Counted from the first letter of the stretch, positions 9,489 to 19,478 are shown. The stretch is 64,000 nt of DNA from Paenimyroides viscosum (GCF_003858535.1 NZ_RQTJ01000012.1:1-64000); one strand, 5' to 3'. Program-made: numbers and translations. Notes: a model not told the origin generated them from the sequence alone.

Positions 9489-10760
9489 ATGAGAAAGTTA
9501 TTATCCCAATTTCAAGGCGATAAAGCTATATGGGCGTATGTAATATTACTTGCCCTATTCTCGTTTATGCCTGTATTTAGCGCTAGTACCAACTTGGTGC
9601 ACGTTGTTGGAACAGGTTCTATTATAGGTTTATTGTTTAAACACTTCGGTCATATTTTTGTAGGAATCGTGATCATCTTTTTTGTTCACCGCATTCCGTT
9701 CGATCGTTTAAAATATCTGGCTCCCGTTGCATGGATACCCGTTTCAGCCTTATTACTTATTACAGCTGCTCAAGGCATGATGATTGGTGGAGCAAATGCT
9801 AGTCGTTGGTTAAAAATACCTTTGCTTAACATTTCGTTTCAACCATCATCTTTAGGTTGGATTGCTTTAATTGCTTATATCGCGTGGTTTTTATGGCGTT
9901 TTGCCGATGAAAAATACACATTTGGTTGGTCTTTATTATGGTTAGGTGTACCAACTGCATTCATCATTGGTCCAGTATTACCATCGAATTTATCAACTGC
10001 AGCCATTATATTATTCACTATTGGTTTACTGTTGTTTGTTGGTAAATATCCAACCAAATACATGACCAAAATTATAACTGGTTGTGCCATTATGGTTGCT
10101 TTGGCAATTGGTATGTTTAAAGCATTTCCCGATATGGCTCCTTCGCGATACAAAACTTGGGAAGCTCGTTTTAGTCGATTTGGTTCTCAAGATAAAGATG
10201 AAGATCGATATCAGATCGAAAATGCTAAAATTGCCATTGCACAAGGACAAATGTTTGGTGTTGGTCCGGGTAAAAGTGTTCAAAAGAACTTTTTACCGCA
10301 ATCATCATCCGATTTTATTTATGCGATCATTGTAGAAGAATTCGGTTTTTTAGGTGGAATATCCATATTAATCGTTTACATATTATTGCTCTTCCGGTTT
10401 TTAGTAGTGAGTAACAAAGCCCCAAATTTGTTCGGAAAATATCTCGCCTTTGGGTTAGGTTTTTCGATCATATTTCAGGCATTTATCAATATGGGCGTTG
10501 CAGTTGAAATTTTCCCGACAACAGGTCAGCCACTTCCGTTAGTTAGTTCTGGTGGAACATCAATATGGATGACATGCGTATCGTTAGGAATCATTTTAAG
10601 TATCTCTAGAAAAGAAGAACAGGTAAAAGAACAACTGGCGAATCAGGAAAAAAAACAGGAAGAATTTAAACGGATTTTAGAAGAACAACAAACTGAAAAA
10701 GATTTAAAGAATGAAAATGATTCGGACGACAATCCGATCTATGCAGTTTTAAACAAATAA
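9489..10760 (+). CDS. ftsW: SEDS-family septal glycosyltransferase FtsW
   Basis: A 423-aa polytopic membrane protein of the SEDS family (FtsW/RodA/SpoVE) that polymerises lipid II with FtsI at the septum. About nine to ten hydrophobic helices cover residues 15-380. Diagnostic segments are GGANASRWLKIP (about 98-109), FGVGPGKSVQKNFLP and the PLPLVSSGGTS loop before the last helix. The roughly 45-residue C-terminal tail is charged and rich in Glu, Lys and Gln. Position between murD and murG supports FtsW rather than RodA. Confidence 0.95.
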   Translation: MRKLLSQFQGDKAIWAYVILLALFSFMPVFSASTNLVHVVGTGSIIGLLFKHFGHIFVGIVIIFFVHRIPFDRLKYLAPVAWIPVSALLLITAAQGMMIGGANASRWLKIPLLNISFQPSSLGWIALIAYIAWFLWRFADEKYTFGWSLLWLGVPTAFIIGPVLPSNLSTAAIILFTIGLLLFVGKYPTKYMTKIITGCAIMVALAIGMFKAFPDMAPSRYKTWEARFSRFGSQDKDEDRYQIENAKIAIAQGQMFGVGPGKSVQKNFLPQSSSDFIYAIIVEEFGFLGGISILIVYILLLFRFLVVSNKAPNLFGKYLAFGLGFSIIFQAFINMGVAVEIFPTTGQPLPLVSSGGTSIWMTCVSLGIILSISRKEEQVKEQLANQEKKQEEFKRILEEQQTEKDLKNENDSDDNPIYAVLNK

Positions 10761-10763
10761 ATT

Positions 10764-11858
10764 ATGAAACCAAATCCAAGATTCATTATTAGTGGCGGCG
10801 GTACAGGCGGACACATTTATCCGGCAATTGCCATTGCAAACGAAATTAAGGCACAGATTCCTGCTGCCGAAATTTTATTTGTAGGCGCACAAGATAAAAT
10901 GGAAATGCAGAAAGTTCCTGCTGCGGGTTACGAAATCAAAGGATTGTGGATTGCTGGTATTCAAAGAAAAATTACGATTGATAATGCACTTTTCCCGGTT
11001 AAGTTTTTATCAAGCTTAATGAAATCACGTAAAATTATCAAAGAATTTAAGCCCGATGTGGTGATCGGAACCGGTGGTTTTGCAAGTGGTGCGGTTGTAA
11101 AAGTAGCACAGCAAATGAATATTCCAACGGTTATACAAGAACAAAATTCATATCCAGGAATTACAAATAAAATGCTGGCATCAAAAGCAAACGCAATTTG
11201 TGTGGCTTATGACGGATTATCGACTTATTTTAAATCGAACAAAATAATTAAAACAGGTAATCCCGTTCGTCAGGATTTATTAACAATTGATACCAAACGA
11301 AGCGAAGCTCAAGAGTTTTACGGATTAAATCCCAACAAAAAAACAGTCGTTATTTTGGGCGGAAGTTTGGGCGCTCGCAGAATCAATCAGTTGGTAGAAA
11401 AAGAATTGCCTTTTTTTAAAGAACAAAACGTTCAGGTAATTTGGCAGTGCGGTAAATTTTACATCAACGATTACAAAAAATACCACAACAACGAAGATGT
11501 TTTTGTGTACGATTTTATAGAACGAATGGATTTATTGTTCGCAGCTGCCGATATTATTGTTTCTCGTGCCGGCGCATCATCTGTTTCAGAATTGGCAATT
11601 GTAGGCAAACCGGTTATTTTTATTCCATCGCCAAACGTTGCAGAAGATCATCAAACCAAAAACGCCAAAAGCATTACAGATAAAAACGCAGCCGTTTTGT
11701 TGAAAGAAGCAGATTTAGATAATCAGTTTCAAGAACAAATGTTACGCTTGCTAACAAACGATCAGGTTGTAGAAGCATTATCAAAAAACATTAAAACATT
11801 AGCATTACCAAATGCTACAAAAGATATAGTAAACGAAATTTTTAAGTTGGTTAAGTAA
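10764..11858 (+). CDS. murG: UDP-GlcNAc:lipid I N-acetylglucosaminyltransferase MurG
   Basis: A 364-aa GT-B glycosyltransferase at the inner leaflet that turns lipid I into lipid II. The N-terminal [10 protein letters not shown] loop (11-20), the second glycine loop [10 protein letters not shown], the inter-domain [11 protein letters not shown] and the C-terminal [12 protein letters not shown] donor-site block are all visible. It starts 3 bases after ftsW. The gene after it should normally be murC, but about 1.5 kb carrying a RhuM-family gene and a small secreted protein gene lies in between. Confidence 0.97.
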   Translation: MKPNPRFIISGGGTGGHIYPAIAIANEIKAQIPAAEILFVGAQDKMEMQKVPAAGYEIKGLWIAGIQRKITIDNALFPVKFLSSLMKSRKIIKEFKPDVVIGTGGFASGAVVKVAQQMNIPTVIQEQNSYPGITNKMLASKANAICVAYDGLSTYFKSNKIIKTGNPVRQDLLTIDTKRSEAQEFYGLNPNKKTVVILGGSLGARRINQLVEKELPFFKEQNVQVIWQCGKFYINDYKKYHNNEDVFVYDFIERMDLLFAAADIIVSRAGASSVSELAIVGKPVIFIPSPNVAEDHQTKNAKSITDKNAAVLLKEADLDNQFQEQMLRLLTNDQVVEALSKNIKTLALPNATKDIVNEIFKLVK

Positions 11859-11932
11859 ATAAAGTAGAAAGTTAGAAAGTTAGAAAGTTGTAAAGTCAAA
11901 CGAATTATAAGCTATTTTAAGTCAAGTCAAAA
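11859..11932. repeat. Short tandem repeat and junction sequence after murG
   Basis: GTTAGAAA is repeated at 11871-11878 and 11879-11886, with a shortened copy before it (GTAGAAA, 11864-11870) and the start of another after it. AAAGTTGTA at 11884-11892 recurs at 12828-12836 just after the RhuM gene, and in both places it is followed within 4 bases by a CAAACG or CAAAACG segment. This may mark the edges of the inserted DNA, but could be chance in AT-rich sequence. Confidence 0.5.
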
Positions 11933-12793
11933 ATGAACGAAATCGTATTATACACACCTGACGAACTTACGGAGCGTATCGAAGTAAGAATAAACGAGGA
12001 AACGGTTTGGCTTAATCGTCAGCAAATTGCTATGCTTTTTGGTAGAGATGTAAAAACGATTGGAAAGCACATCAATAATGTATTTTCTGAAGGAGAGTTA
12101 ATAAAAGAAGTGGTTGTCGCAAATTTTGCGACAACCACTCAACACGGTGCTATTAAAGGGAAAACACAAACTTTAAAAGTAGAACACTATAATCTCGATG
12201 TAATTATTTCGGTAGGTTATAGAGTAAAATCTAAACAAGGAACGCAATTTCGTATTTGGGCTACAAATGTTTTGAGGGATTATTTATTGAAAGGTTATGC
12301 GTTGAATCAACGAATGAACAGAATAGAAAATAATCTGGAGAATCTTTCTGATGAAGTTCAGAAAATTTCTCTGCAAATCAATACACATCTTATTCCTACG
12401 CAGGGCGTATTTTTTGACGGACAAGTTTTTGATGCTTACGAATTGACATCAAAAATTATAAAAACAGCAAAGAAAAATATTGTGCTTATTGATAATTATA
12501 TTGATGAAAACACTTTTATTCATTTATCAATGAAAAATAAAAATGTAAAAGTAGCTTTGTTTACCAAGCCTGCAACCAAACAACTGCTTTTAGATTTACA
12601 AAAAGCAAACGAACAATACGGAGGTTTTGAAGTAAAAAATTTCACACAAAGCCACGACAGGTTTTTGATAATTGACAGTAAAGAAGTTTATCATCTTGGA
12701 GCCTCGCTCAAAGATTTAGGCAAAAAATGGTTTGCTTTTTCCAAATTAGAAAAAACATCAGTACAAAGCATTTTAGAGAAAATTAATATTTAA
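11933..12793 (+). CDS. RhuM-family protein with C-terminal PLD-like domain
   Basis: A 286-aa protein in two parts. Residues about 15-125 match the RhuM (virulence RhuM) family, recognisable from WLNRQQIAMLFGRDVKTIGK, the YNLDVIISVGYRV block and GTQFRIWATNVLRDYL. The first part resembles a DNA-binding antirepressor. Residues about 155-280 form a phospholipase-D-like fold with one variant HKD motif, HDRFLIID, having Arg where Lys is usual. RhuM genes are sporadically distributed and mobile; their biochemical function is unknown. Here the gene interrupts the dcw cluster between murG and murC in the cluster direction and contains a perfect 15-bp inverted repeat at 12109-12139. Confidence 0.85.
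   Translation: MNEIVLYTPDELTERIEVRINEETVWLNRQQIAMLFGRDVKTIGKHINNVFSEGELIKEVVVANFATTTQHGAIKGKTQTLKVEHYNLDVIISVGYRVKSKQGTQFRIWATNVLRDYLLKGYALNQRMNRIENNLENLSDEVQKISLQINTHLIPTQGVFFDGQVFDAYELTSKIIKTAKKNIVLIDNYIDENTFIHLSMKNKNVKVALFTKPATKQLLLDLQKANEQYGGFEVKNFTQSHDRFLIIDSKEVYHLGASLKDLGKKWFAFSKLEKTSVQSILEKINI
12109..12139. repeat. Perfect 15-bp inverted repeat inside the RhuM gene
   Basis: Left arm 12109-12123 and right arm 12125-12139 are exact reverse complements around one central base (core GTTGTCGCAAA). It encodes the conserved VVVANFATTT region, so coding constraint and the palindrome coincide. In RNA it would form a stable hairpin about 175 bases into the message; in DNA it could be a binding or recombination site. 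Confidence 0.9.
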
Positions 12794-12864
12794 GAAGAGA
12801 AATAATAGTAAACAGATTTTAAATTACAAAGTTGTAGGCAAAACGTCACTTCGAGTAGTAAAAT

Positions 12865-13410
12865 ATGAACATAAAAAAATACATATTATCATTTTTTATT
12901 CTTCTGTCAACAATGGTTTTCGGACAAGATATGATTGCCGATTCTTTAGAAATAAACAGATTTGATCATTTAGTAAATGAAATTAAAAATGATAGTTCAT
13001 TGAAGATGATAAGCCTTGATGATGTTAAATTGTTAAACAGATTCAACAAAAAAACTTACCATTCATTATCTGTTCAATTAAAAAATGATAAAATAGTTTG
13101 TATTGACTTGTTCGACTATTCTGAAATTACAAGTACTAACGACCTTATTACTAAATTGATAAGAACAAAATATTTTATCAATAATGAAAATGTTTTAATT
13201 TATACTGAAGAATATTACGGTCACACAAGAAATAAATTATATTATAAAAATGCCGATATAATTAAAGCAGTTAATAATGATTTTGTAATTAATAGTGAAG
13301 ATGAACTTAATTACGCTATTAAAAACAAAGAACAGATATATAAAAATTTTAAAAAAATATACAAAGTATCAAAAAGAAAAATCAAGAAATTACAAAATGA
13401 GCAACTATAA
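12865..13410 (+). CDS. Small secreted protein of unknown function
   Basis: A 181-aa protein that I do not recognise. It starts with a clear signal peptide (MNIKKYILSFFILLSTMVFG, then QD) and continues as a Lys-, Asn- and Ile-rich mature part with no catalytic motif I can name. Its base composition is visibly more AT-rich than its neighbours. Its last 14 bases overlap the start of murC, so murC's ribosome-binding region lies inside this gene. With the RhuM gene it separates murG from murC and is probably a later arrival at this site. Confidence 0.75.
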   Translation: MNIKKYILSFFILLSTMVFGQDMIADSLEINRFDHLVNEIKNDSSLKMISLDDVKLLNRFNKKTYHSLSVQLKNDKIVCIDLFDYSEITSTNDLITKLIRTKYFINNENVLIYTEEYYGHTRNKLYYKNADIIKAVNNDFVINSEDELNYAIKNKEQIYKNFKKIYKVSKRKIKKLQNEQL

Positions 13411-14746
13411 AAACATATTTTTTCTTGGAATCGGCGGTATTGGCATGAGTGCCATTGCTCGATACTTTAAGCGTATTGGTAAAAATGTTGCCGGTTACGA
13501 CAAAACGCCTACGCAGTTAACACACGAGTTAGAAGCCGAAGATATTGCCATTCATTACACCGACGATTTAGAAAATATTACAGTAGATTATCAAAATGCC
13601 GAAGATACTTTGGTGGTTTACACACCGGCTGTTCCAAAACATCATGCCGAACTTAATTATTTTCAGAATAATGGTTTTGCAGTAAAAAAACGTGCCGAAG
13701 TTTTAGGTATTATTACTCAAAACAGTTTTTCGTTAGCTGTTGCAGGTACACACGGAAAAACAACCACATCGAGCATGTTGGCGCATATTTTAGTGGCTGC
13801 AAACGCGCCGGTTACTGCGTTTTTAGGCGGAGTTGTTGAAGGATACGATACGAATTTAATTGGTAACGGAACGGATGCTACGGTTGTAGAAGCCGATGAG
13901 TTTGATCGATCTTTCTTGCACCTGCATCCAAATATTGCCTGTGTAATTTCAGACGATGCCGATCATTTGGATATTTACGGAACCAACGATGCCATTAAAT
14001 CATCGTTTGCTGAATTTGCAGCAAAAATAAGCGATAAAGACCATTTGTTTATCGCTCAAGGAATTGAAAACATCAACGGCACAGAAGTTTCAGTAAACGG
14101 AACGGCTGTTATCAATGCTTATAATTTACGATTCGAAAACGGCAAACGTGTTTTTGATTTAGATTTTAAAGGCGAAAAAATTACCGATATAAAATTACTA
14201 ATGCCTGGCGAACACAATGTATTGAACGCTTCACTGGCATTTGCAATGGCGAAAACCTATGGTTTAAGCAACGAAGAAATAAAATCGGGATTAGACAGTT
14301 TTAAAGGAATCCGCAGACGTTTTTCTTATAAGATCAATACCGAAAAATTAGTGATGATTGACGATTACGCACATCACCCAACAGAAATAAATGCCGTGAG
14401 CCAGGCAGTACACGAAATGTACCCAAATAAGAAGATTACAGCCGTGTTTCAACCCCATTTATTCTCTAGAACAAGAGATTTTATGGACGGTTTTGCCGAA
14501 AGCTTATCAACATTTAACAATGTAGTTTTGCTTGAAATCTACCCAGCACGCGAGTTTCCAATAGAAAACATCAATTCTACAATGTTAATAAATAAGATAA
14601 AATCGGCGTCGAAAATTTTGTTGCCTAAAGAAGAATTAGTATCTTTTTTAACCAAAAATACCCCCGAAGTTCTTTTAATTATCGGCGCTGGCGATGTAGG
14701 CGAAATGGTAGATGAAATTAAAACAGAATTAGAAAAAAATAATTGA
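13397..14746 (+). CDS. murC: UDP-N-acetylmuramate:L-alanine ligase MurC
   Basis: A 449-aa Mur ligase that adds the first stem-peptide residue. The N-terminal nucleotide-like loop GIGGIGMS is at 11-18, the ATP loop GTHGKTTT at 117-124, the central ADEFDRSF block follows, and the C-terminal DDYAHHPTEI segment is present. The reading frame stays open upstream to 13295, but MSNYKNIFFLGIGGIG is the normal family N-terminus, so the ATG at 13397 is chosen. This start overlaps the upstream small secreted protein gene by 14 bases. Confidence 0.95.
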   Translation: MSNYKNIFFLGIGGIGMSAIARYFKRIGKNVAGYDKTPTQLTHELEAEDIAIHYTDDLENITVDYQNAEDTLVVYTPAVPKHHAELNYFQNNGFAVKKRAEVLGIITQNSFSLAVAGTHGKTTTSSMLAHILVAANAPVTAFLGGVVEGYDTNLIGNGTDATVVEADEFDRSFLHLHPNIACVISDDADHLDIYGTNDAIKSSFAEFAAKISDKDHLFIAQGIENINGTEVSVNGTAVINAYNLRFENGKRVFDLDFKGEKITDIKLLMPGEHNVLNASLAFAMAKTYGLSNEEIKSGLDSFKGIRRRFSYKINTEKLVMIDDYAHHPTEINAVSQAVHEMYPNKKITAVFQPHLFSRTRDFMDGFAESLSTFNNVVLLEIYPAREFPIENINSTMLINKIKSASKILLPKEELVSFLTKNTPEVLLIIGAGDVGEMVDEIKTELEKNN

Positions 14747-14750
14747 TAAA

Positions 14751-15476
14751 ATGATTAAAAAAATCAATTGGTTCGATGTATTTTTGGCGTTTGTAATTGC
14801 CGCCCTGTTTGCTTTGGTAGCCTTTGCTAACCAACGAAACAATGCACGCTACATTGAACAGATTGATGTAAAGCTTTTAAGTTCTAACAATCACTTTATT
14901 ACGCAGGAAATGGTAGAAAAATCGATCATTCAAACATTCCCCCGTGATTCAAAAATAGTGAACAGTGAATTGAACCTAAAAAAGATCGAAGACAAGCTGA
15001 ACAAGCATCCAATGATTGCAAAATCGGAAGTATTTGTTGATGTAGACGGAAAATTACACGCCCAAGTAACACAGAAAAAGGCAATGGCAAGGGTAATGAA
15101 CGGCACCGGATCGTTTTATATCGATGAAATTGGTGATAAAATGCCATTATCTAACCAGTTTAGCGCACACGTGCCGGTGGTTTATGGCGAATTGAAACCA
15201 AAAAATAAAGAAGTTTTTTCTGAATTACTGAATACCATAAGTAACGACGAATTTTTAAAAACAACGATAACGGGTATAAAGATAAATCCCGATCAGTCAT
15301 TGATATTTACCGTTCGCGATTACAATTATATGGTTGAATTTGGGCATTTAAAAGAAATAGAAAAAAAGTTTGACAATTACAAAGCTTTTGTACATTACTC
15401 AAAAAACGATACCCTTATAGGTTATTACAAAAACGTTAATTTAAGATTTACAGAGCAAGTAGTTTGCACGAAATAA
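14751..15476 (+). CDS. ftsQ: Cell division protein FtsQ (DivIB-type)
   Basis: A 241-aa bitopic protein: short cytoplasmic tail, one membrane helix at about residues 8-26, then a periplasmic region that should contain the POTRA-like and beta domains. Divisome FtsQ links FtsL/FtsB and controls FtsWI. Sequence conservation is low in this family; the call rests on topology, length and position between murC and ftsA. It starts 4 bases after murC and ends 6 bases before ftsA. Confidence 0.88.
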   Translation: MIKKINWFDVFLAFVIAALFALVAFANQRNNARYIEQIDVKLLSSNNHFITQEMVEKSIIQTFPRDSKIVNSELNLKKIEDKLNKHPMIAKSEVFVDVDGKLHAQVTQKKAMARVMNGTGSFYIDEIGDKMPLSNQFSAHVPVVYGELKPKNKEVFSELLNTISNDEFLKTTITGIKINPDQSLIFTVRDYNYMVEFGHLKEIEKKFDNYKAFVHYSKNDTLIGYYKNVNLRFTEQVVCTK

Positions 15477-15482
15477 AAGAAT

Positions 15483-16901
15483 ATGAATAAAGAAAACATT
15501 GCTGTAGGATTAGATATTGGAACAACAAAAATTGTTGCAATGGTAGGTAAAAGAAACGAGTATGGCAAACTCGAGATTCTTGGTATTGGTAACGCAAAAA
15601 GTTTAGGCGTAAAACGTGGTGTTGTTAACAATATAACGCAAACCATACAATCTATTCAACATGCGGTGGCACAAGCATCGGCAGAATCGGGGTGTAAAAT
15701 TAACGACGTAGTTTTAGGAATTGCAGGGCAGCACATTCGCAGTATTCATCATCAAGAATACATTACACGCGACAAAGCCGAAACCGTAATTTCTGAAATT
15801 GATATTGACAAGTTAATTGCCCAAGTGCAAAAATTAAACATGTTACCGGGCGAAGAAATTATACATGTATTACCACAAGAATTTAAGGTTGATGAAGAAG
15901 GTGGTATTAAAGAACCAATAGGTATGTATGGTCGCCGTTTAGAAGCTAGTTTTCACGTTGTTGTGGGGCAATCGGCTTCTATTCGTAATGCAGGTCGTTG
16001 TGTAAAAGATTCTGGTTTAGAACTTTCGGGTTTAACATTAGAACCTTTAGCATCTGCAGACGCCGTTTTAAGTCAAGAAGAAAAAGAAGCAGGTGTAGCA
16101 TTGATTGATATTGGTGGCGGAACAACAGATTTAGCCATTTTTAAAGACGGAATTATTCGTCATACAGCCGTAATTCCTTTCGGTGGAAATGTAATTACAG
16201 AAGATATTAAAGAAGGTTGTTCTATCATTGAAAAACAGGCAGAACAATTAAAGATACGTTTCGGATCGGCTTGGCCTGGCGAAAACAAGGATAACGAAAT
16301 TGTTTCAATCCCAGGTTTACGCGGTCAGGAAGCAAAAGAGATCTCGTTAAAAAATCTATCAAAGATCATTCATGCACGCGTTGTAGAAATCATTGATATG
16401 GTTTTTTCGGAAATTAAAGCCTACGGATACGACAATCCTCGCAAAAAATTAATTGCAGGAATTGTATTAACCGGTGGCGGATCAGAACTAAAACACATTA
16501 AACAGTTAGTAGAATACATTACAGGGATTGATACTCGTATTGGCTATCCTAACGAACATATTTCTGGCGAATCGGCAAAATTAGTTTCACGTCCGTTATA
16601 TGCCACAGCAGTTGGTTTAATGATGGAAAGTGATATTAACAATTCGCGCAGCCGCTTATATGTTCAAGAACATCCTGGAACAGTAAAAATTCAGGCTAAA
16701 ACAGAACCTGTAGGCATATCGGTTGAAACAAAAGGCATTCAAATGAATACCATTACCGATAAACCACAACAAAAGAACCCGGAAGACGAAAATCAGGAAA
16801 TACAGGTTGATGTAGAACAAGGAACATCGGCATATATAGAAAACCGTTTCCTAGGGAAATTTATAAAGAAGTTTAAAGATTTTATTGATAAAGCAGAATA
16901 A
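15483..16901 (+). CDS. ftsA: Cell division protein FtsA
   Basis: A 472-aa actin-like ATPase that tethers FtsZ filaments to the membrane and signals to the divisome. The phosphate-1 loop GLDIGTTKI (8-16), the LIDIGGGTTDLAIF phosphate-2 block and the adenosine-loop GIVLTGGGSELK are visible. The C-terminal FLGKFIKKFKDFIDK is a plausible amphipathic membrane-binding helix, separated from the body by a polar linker. It ends 19 bases before the chosen ftsZ start. Confidence 0.96.
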   Translation: MNKENIAVGLDIGTTKIVAMVGKRNEYGKLEILGIGNAKSLGVKRGVVNNITQTIQSIQHAVAQASAESGCKINDVVLGIAGQHIRSIHHQEYITRDKAETVISEIDIDKLIAQVQKLNMLPGEEIIHVLPQEFKVDEEGGIKEPIGMYGRRLEASFHVVVGQSASIRNAGRCVKDSGLELSGLTLEPLASADAVLSQEEKEAGVALIDIGGGTTDLAIFKDGIIRHTAVIPFGGNVITEDIKEGCSIIEKQAEQLKIRFGSAWPGENKDNEIVSIPGLRGQEAKEISLKNLSKIIHARVVEIIDMVFSEIKAYGYDNPRKKLIAGIVLTGGGSELKHIKQLVEYITGIDTRIGYPNEHISGESAKLVSRPLYATAVGLMMESDINNSRSRLYVQEHPGTVKIQAKTEPVGISVETKGIQMNTITDKPQQKNPEDENQEIQVDVEQGTSAYIENRFLGKFIKKFKDFIDKAE

Positions 16902-16920
16902 AAAGATAACACCGCAGCAT

Positions 16921-18933
16921 ATGGATCAGGTATTTGAAAATTTAGCATTCTCTCCAGATTTGCCAAAAAACAAATCGAATGTAATTAAAGTAATTGGAGT
17001 TGGTGGTGGTGGTAGTAATGCCATTAATCACATGTACAATCAGGGTATTAAAGGCGTTGACTTTGTGGTTTGTAACACCGATGCGCAAGCATTAAGTAAC
17101 AGCCCCGTGCCTATTAAAATTCAGTTGGGTTTAACTTTAACTGAAGGATTAGGTGCAGGTGCAAACCCAGAAGTTGGTCAGCAATCGGCTTTAGAAAGTA
17201 TCGAAGAAATTGAACAATTTTTAGATTCTAACACTAAAATGGTTTTTATAACTGCCGGTATGGGTGGTGGTACCGGTACAGGTGCTGCGCCAGTAATTGC
17301 ACAATTAGCTAAAGACCGTGACATTTTAACTGTTGGTATTGTTACGATTCCTTTTCAGTTTGAAGGAAAAGTGCGTCAGGAACAAGCATTGCGCGGAGTT
17401 GAAAACCTACGTAAAAATGTAGATTCGTTAATTGTAATCAACAATAATAAATTACGCGAAGTTTACGGAAATCTTGGTTTTAAAGCAGGATTCTCTAAAG
17501 CTGATGAAGTTTTAGCAACAGCATCTCGCGGAATTGCAGAAGTAATTACGCACCACTACACGCAAAACATCGATTTAAAAGATGCTAAAACCGTATTATC
17601 TAATTCGGGAACAGCAATCATGGGATCGGCAGAAGCAACTGGTGAAAACCGCGCAAAAGAAGCAATTGTAAGCGCTTTAGATTCACCTTTATTGAACGAC
17701 AATAAAATTACCGGAGCTAAAAACGTATTGTTATTAATTGTTTCTGGTGAAAACGAAATCACGATTGATGAAATAGGTGAAATCAACGATCACATTCAAA
17801 TGGAAGCAGGTCACAATGCAAACATTATCATGGGTGTTGGTGAAGATCCGGCTTTAGGCGATGCTATTTCGGTTACAATTATTGCAACAGGTTTCGATGT
17901 TGAACAACAAAAATTAATTGTTAACGCAAACGATGAGAATAAAAGTAAAATTATTCATCATTTAGGCGAAGAGCAAAAAGCAACTGCAGATTTATTGGCA
18001 AACAATGCGCCTGCTTTTACTAATGCACCAACGCCAGAGCAACCGTTACAAAGTAATTCGGGATTTCAGGCGGCTCCAAAAATCGTTTATAATTTAGACG
18101 ATGATTCAGGAAACCAGCTAAATAACGAGGTTGAAAAAAAAACAATAGTTCAAACTCAACCTACTAATATCGTTCAAAATGTGGCTCAACCTGTGCAAAA
18201 CACAAATAATGTAACAGAAAACCAGCCACAAAACGTTCAGCATATCGAAGTACCACAAACGATCGTTAAAACGGTTGATATTCGCAATATTGTTGTAAAC
18301 GAGCCAACGTTTGTAATTGTTAAGCCAAAACAAGTTATTGCAGAAACGCAAAATGTTATGGCAGAACAATTTACGTTTGATCTACAACAACAAGAAAATC
18401 AATTTGAATCGTTTGAAAATGAATTTTCGTTTGAAATTCAACAAAGCAACGTTCAAGAAAATCAAGTTCAGCAAAATCAAGCTATTGAAAAAGCAGATGA
18501 GATTGTTCGATACGATTTAAGCGATTATATGGAAGTGGAAGATCAGTTGATGAATTCAAAACAAAATGTTGAAGAGCCTGTTAAAGAAGACGAATCTTTT
18601 TCGTTTACTGTTAGAACAGAAGAGCCAACATTTGTTCCACAAACACAACGTGTAATTGTGGATGAAAATTCGCCAATGGAAACTTCTATAAACGATATTT
18701 TACGTGAAAGAGCTGAAGAGCGCAAACGCAAAATGAAGGAGTTTAACCATAAGTTTAACACCGCTACAAACCAGATCAACGATTTGGAAAAAGAGCCGGC
18801 TTATAAGCGAATGGGTGTTGATTTAACACAAAATAACGCTAGCAATGTATCGCGTACATCGGTTTCATCAGACCGGAACAACGATGTTCAACTGCGTTCT
18901 AACAACTCGTTTTTACACGACAATGTAGACTAA
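16921..18933 (+). CDS. ftsZ: Cell division GTPase FtsZ with long C-terminal linker
   Basis: A 670-aa tubulin homologue forming the Z ring. Residues 1 to about 330 are the GTPase: [10 protein letters not shown] (28-37), the tubulin signature GGGTGTG (115-121) and a C-terminal activation domain. Then comes an unusually long, Gln-, Val- and Asn-rich linker of about 300 residues and a short conserved tail, [10 protein letters not shown]. The frame stays open to a TTG at 16885 overlapping ftsA, but the ATG at 16921 gives the normal family start. A strong terminator follows at 18958-18992, so it is the last dcw gene. Confidence 0.96.
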   Translation: MDQVFENLAFSPDLPKNKSNVIKVIGVGGGGSNAINHMYNQGIKGVDFVVCNTDAQALSNSPVPIKIQLGLTLTEGLGAGANPEVGQQSALESIEEIEQFLDSNTKMVFITAGMGGGTGTGAAPVIAQLAKDRDILTVGIVTIPFQFEGKVRQEQALRGVENLRKNVDSLIVINNNKLREVYGNLGFKAGFSKADEVLATASRGIAEVITHHYTQNIDLKDAKTVLSNSGTAIMGSAEATGENRAKEAIVSALDSPLLNDNKITGAKNVLLLIVSGENEITIDEIGEINDHIQMEAGHNANIIMGVGEDPALGDAISVTIIATGFDVEQQKLIVNANDENKSKIIHHLGEEQKATADLLANNAPAFTNAPTPEQPLQSNSGFQAAPKIVYNLDDDSGNQLNNEVEKKTIVQTQPTNIVQNVAQPVQNTNNVTENQPQNVQHIEVPQTIVKTVDIRNIVVNEPTFVIVKPKQVIAETQNVMAEQFTFDLQQQENQFESFENEFSFEIQQSNVQENQVQQNQAIEKADEIVRYDLSDYMEVEDQLMNSKQNVEEPVKEDESFSFTVRTEEPTFVPQTQRVIVDENSPMETSINDILRERAEERKRKMKEFNHKFNTATNQINDLEKEPAYKRMGVDLTQNNASNVSRTSVSSDRNNDVQLRSNNSFLHDNVD

Positions 18934-18957
18934 TTAAATTAGATTTATATTTACCTT

Positions 18958-18992
18958 AACCTCAAAAAGAGCATTTCTTTTTGAGGTTTTTT
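18958..18992 (+). terminator. Terminator closing the dcw cluster
   Basis: Perfect 12-bp stem (18958-18969 with 18977-18988), a 7-base loop and a T6 run ending at 18992. The next promoter's -7 element begins four bases later, so termination and re-initiation are stacked. Confidence 0.88.
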
Positions 18993-18995
18993 AAT

Positions 18996-19003
18996 TATAT
19001 TTG
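18996..19003 (+). promoter_or_regulatory. -7 promoter element for yqeY
   Basis: TATATTTG, a perfect TAnnTTTG match, 21 bases before the yqeY ATG. The region upstream of it is the terminator stem. Confidence 0.6.
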
Positions 19004-19024
19004 TTGCTCTTAAAATTTAGCAAA

Positions 19025-19474
19025 ATGAGTTTACAAACAAATATAATGGTTGCTTTAAAAGAAGCAATGAAAGCGAAAGACCAAGTAGCATTGGAGTCTT
19101 TAAGAGCCATAAAATCAGAACTTTTATTAGCACAAACGTCTGGATCAACCACAGAGTTAGCAGAAGCAGACGAAGTTAAATTGTTACAAAAATTAGTAAA
19201 ACAACGTAAAGATGCAGCCGCAATTTTCACAGAACAAAACCGCGCCGATTTAGCCGAACCAGAATTGGCACAAGCAGCAGTAATAGAACAGTTTTTACCT
19301 GCACAATTATCTGAGGCTGAAGTAGAAGAAGTAGTTAAAGCAATTATAACAGAAGGTAATTTTTCGGGAATGGCAGCAATGGGTCAGGTTATGGGCTTAG
19401 CAAACACAAAATTAGCAGGTTCTGCCGATGGCAAAACAATATCTACTGTTGTTAAAAAGCTTTTAACAGCGTAA
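19025..19474 (+). CDS. GatB/YqeY domain-containing protein
   Basis: A 149-aa helical protein of the YqeY family, related to the tRNA-binding tail of the GatB amidotransferase subunit. Visible family features are the N-terminal ALKEAMKAKDQVALESLRAI segment, the KLLQKLVKQRKDAA helix and the C-terminal GMAAMGQVMG and LAGSADGKTIS blocks. Its role is not firmly established. The ATG at 19025 is chosen over an upstream TTG at 19001 because the latter would overlap the -7 promoter element. Confidence 0.92.
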   Translation: MSLQTNIMVALKEAMKAKDQVALESLRAIKSELLLAQTSGSTTELAEADEVKLLQKLVKQRKDAAAIFTEQNRADLAEPELAQAAVIEQFLPAQLSEAEVEEVVKAIITEGNFSGMAAMGQVMGLANTKLAGSADGKTISTVVKKLLTA

Positions 19475-19478
19475 TTAC

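Noticed and set aside
13295-13396. Longer MurC N-terminus
   Set aside because: The extra 34 residues are an out-of-frame reading of the upstream secreted protein gene.
16885-16920. Longer FtsZ N-terminus from a TTG at 16885
   Set aside because: Overlaps ftsA and adds 12 residues not seen in the family; the ATG at 16921 fits better.
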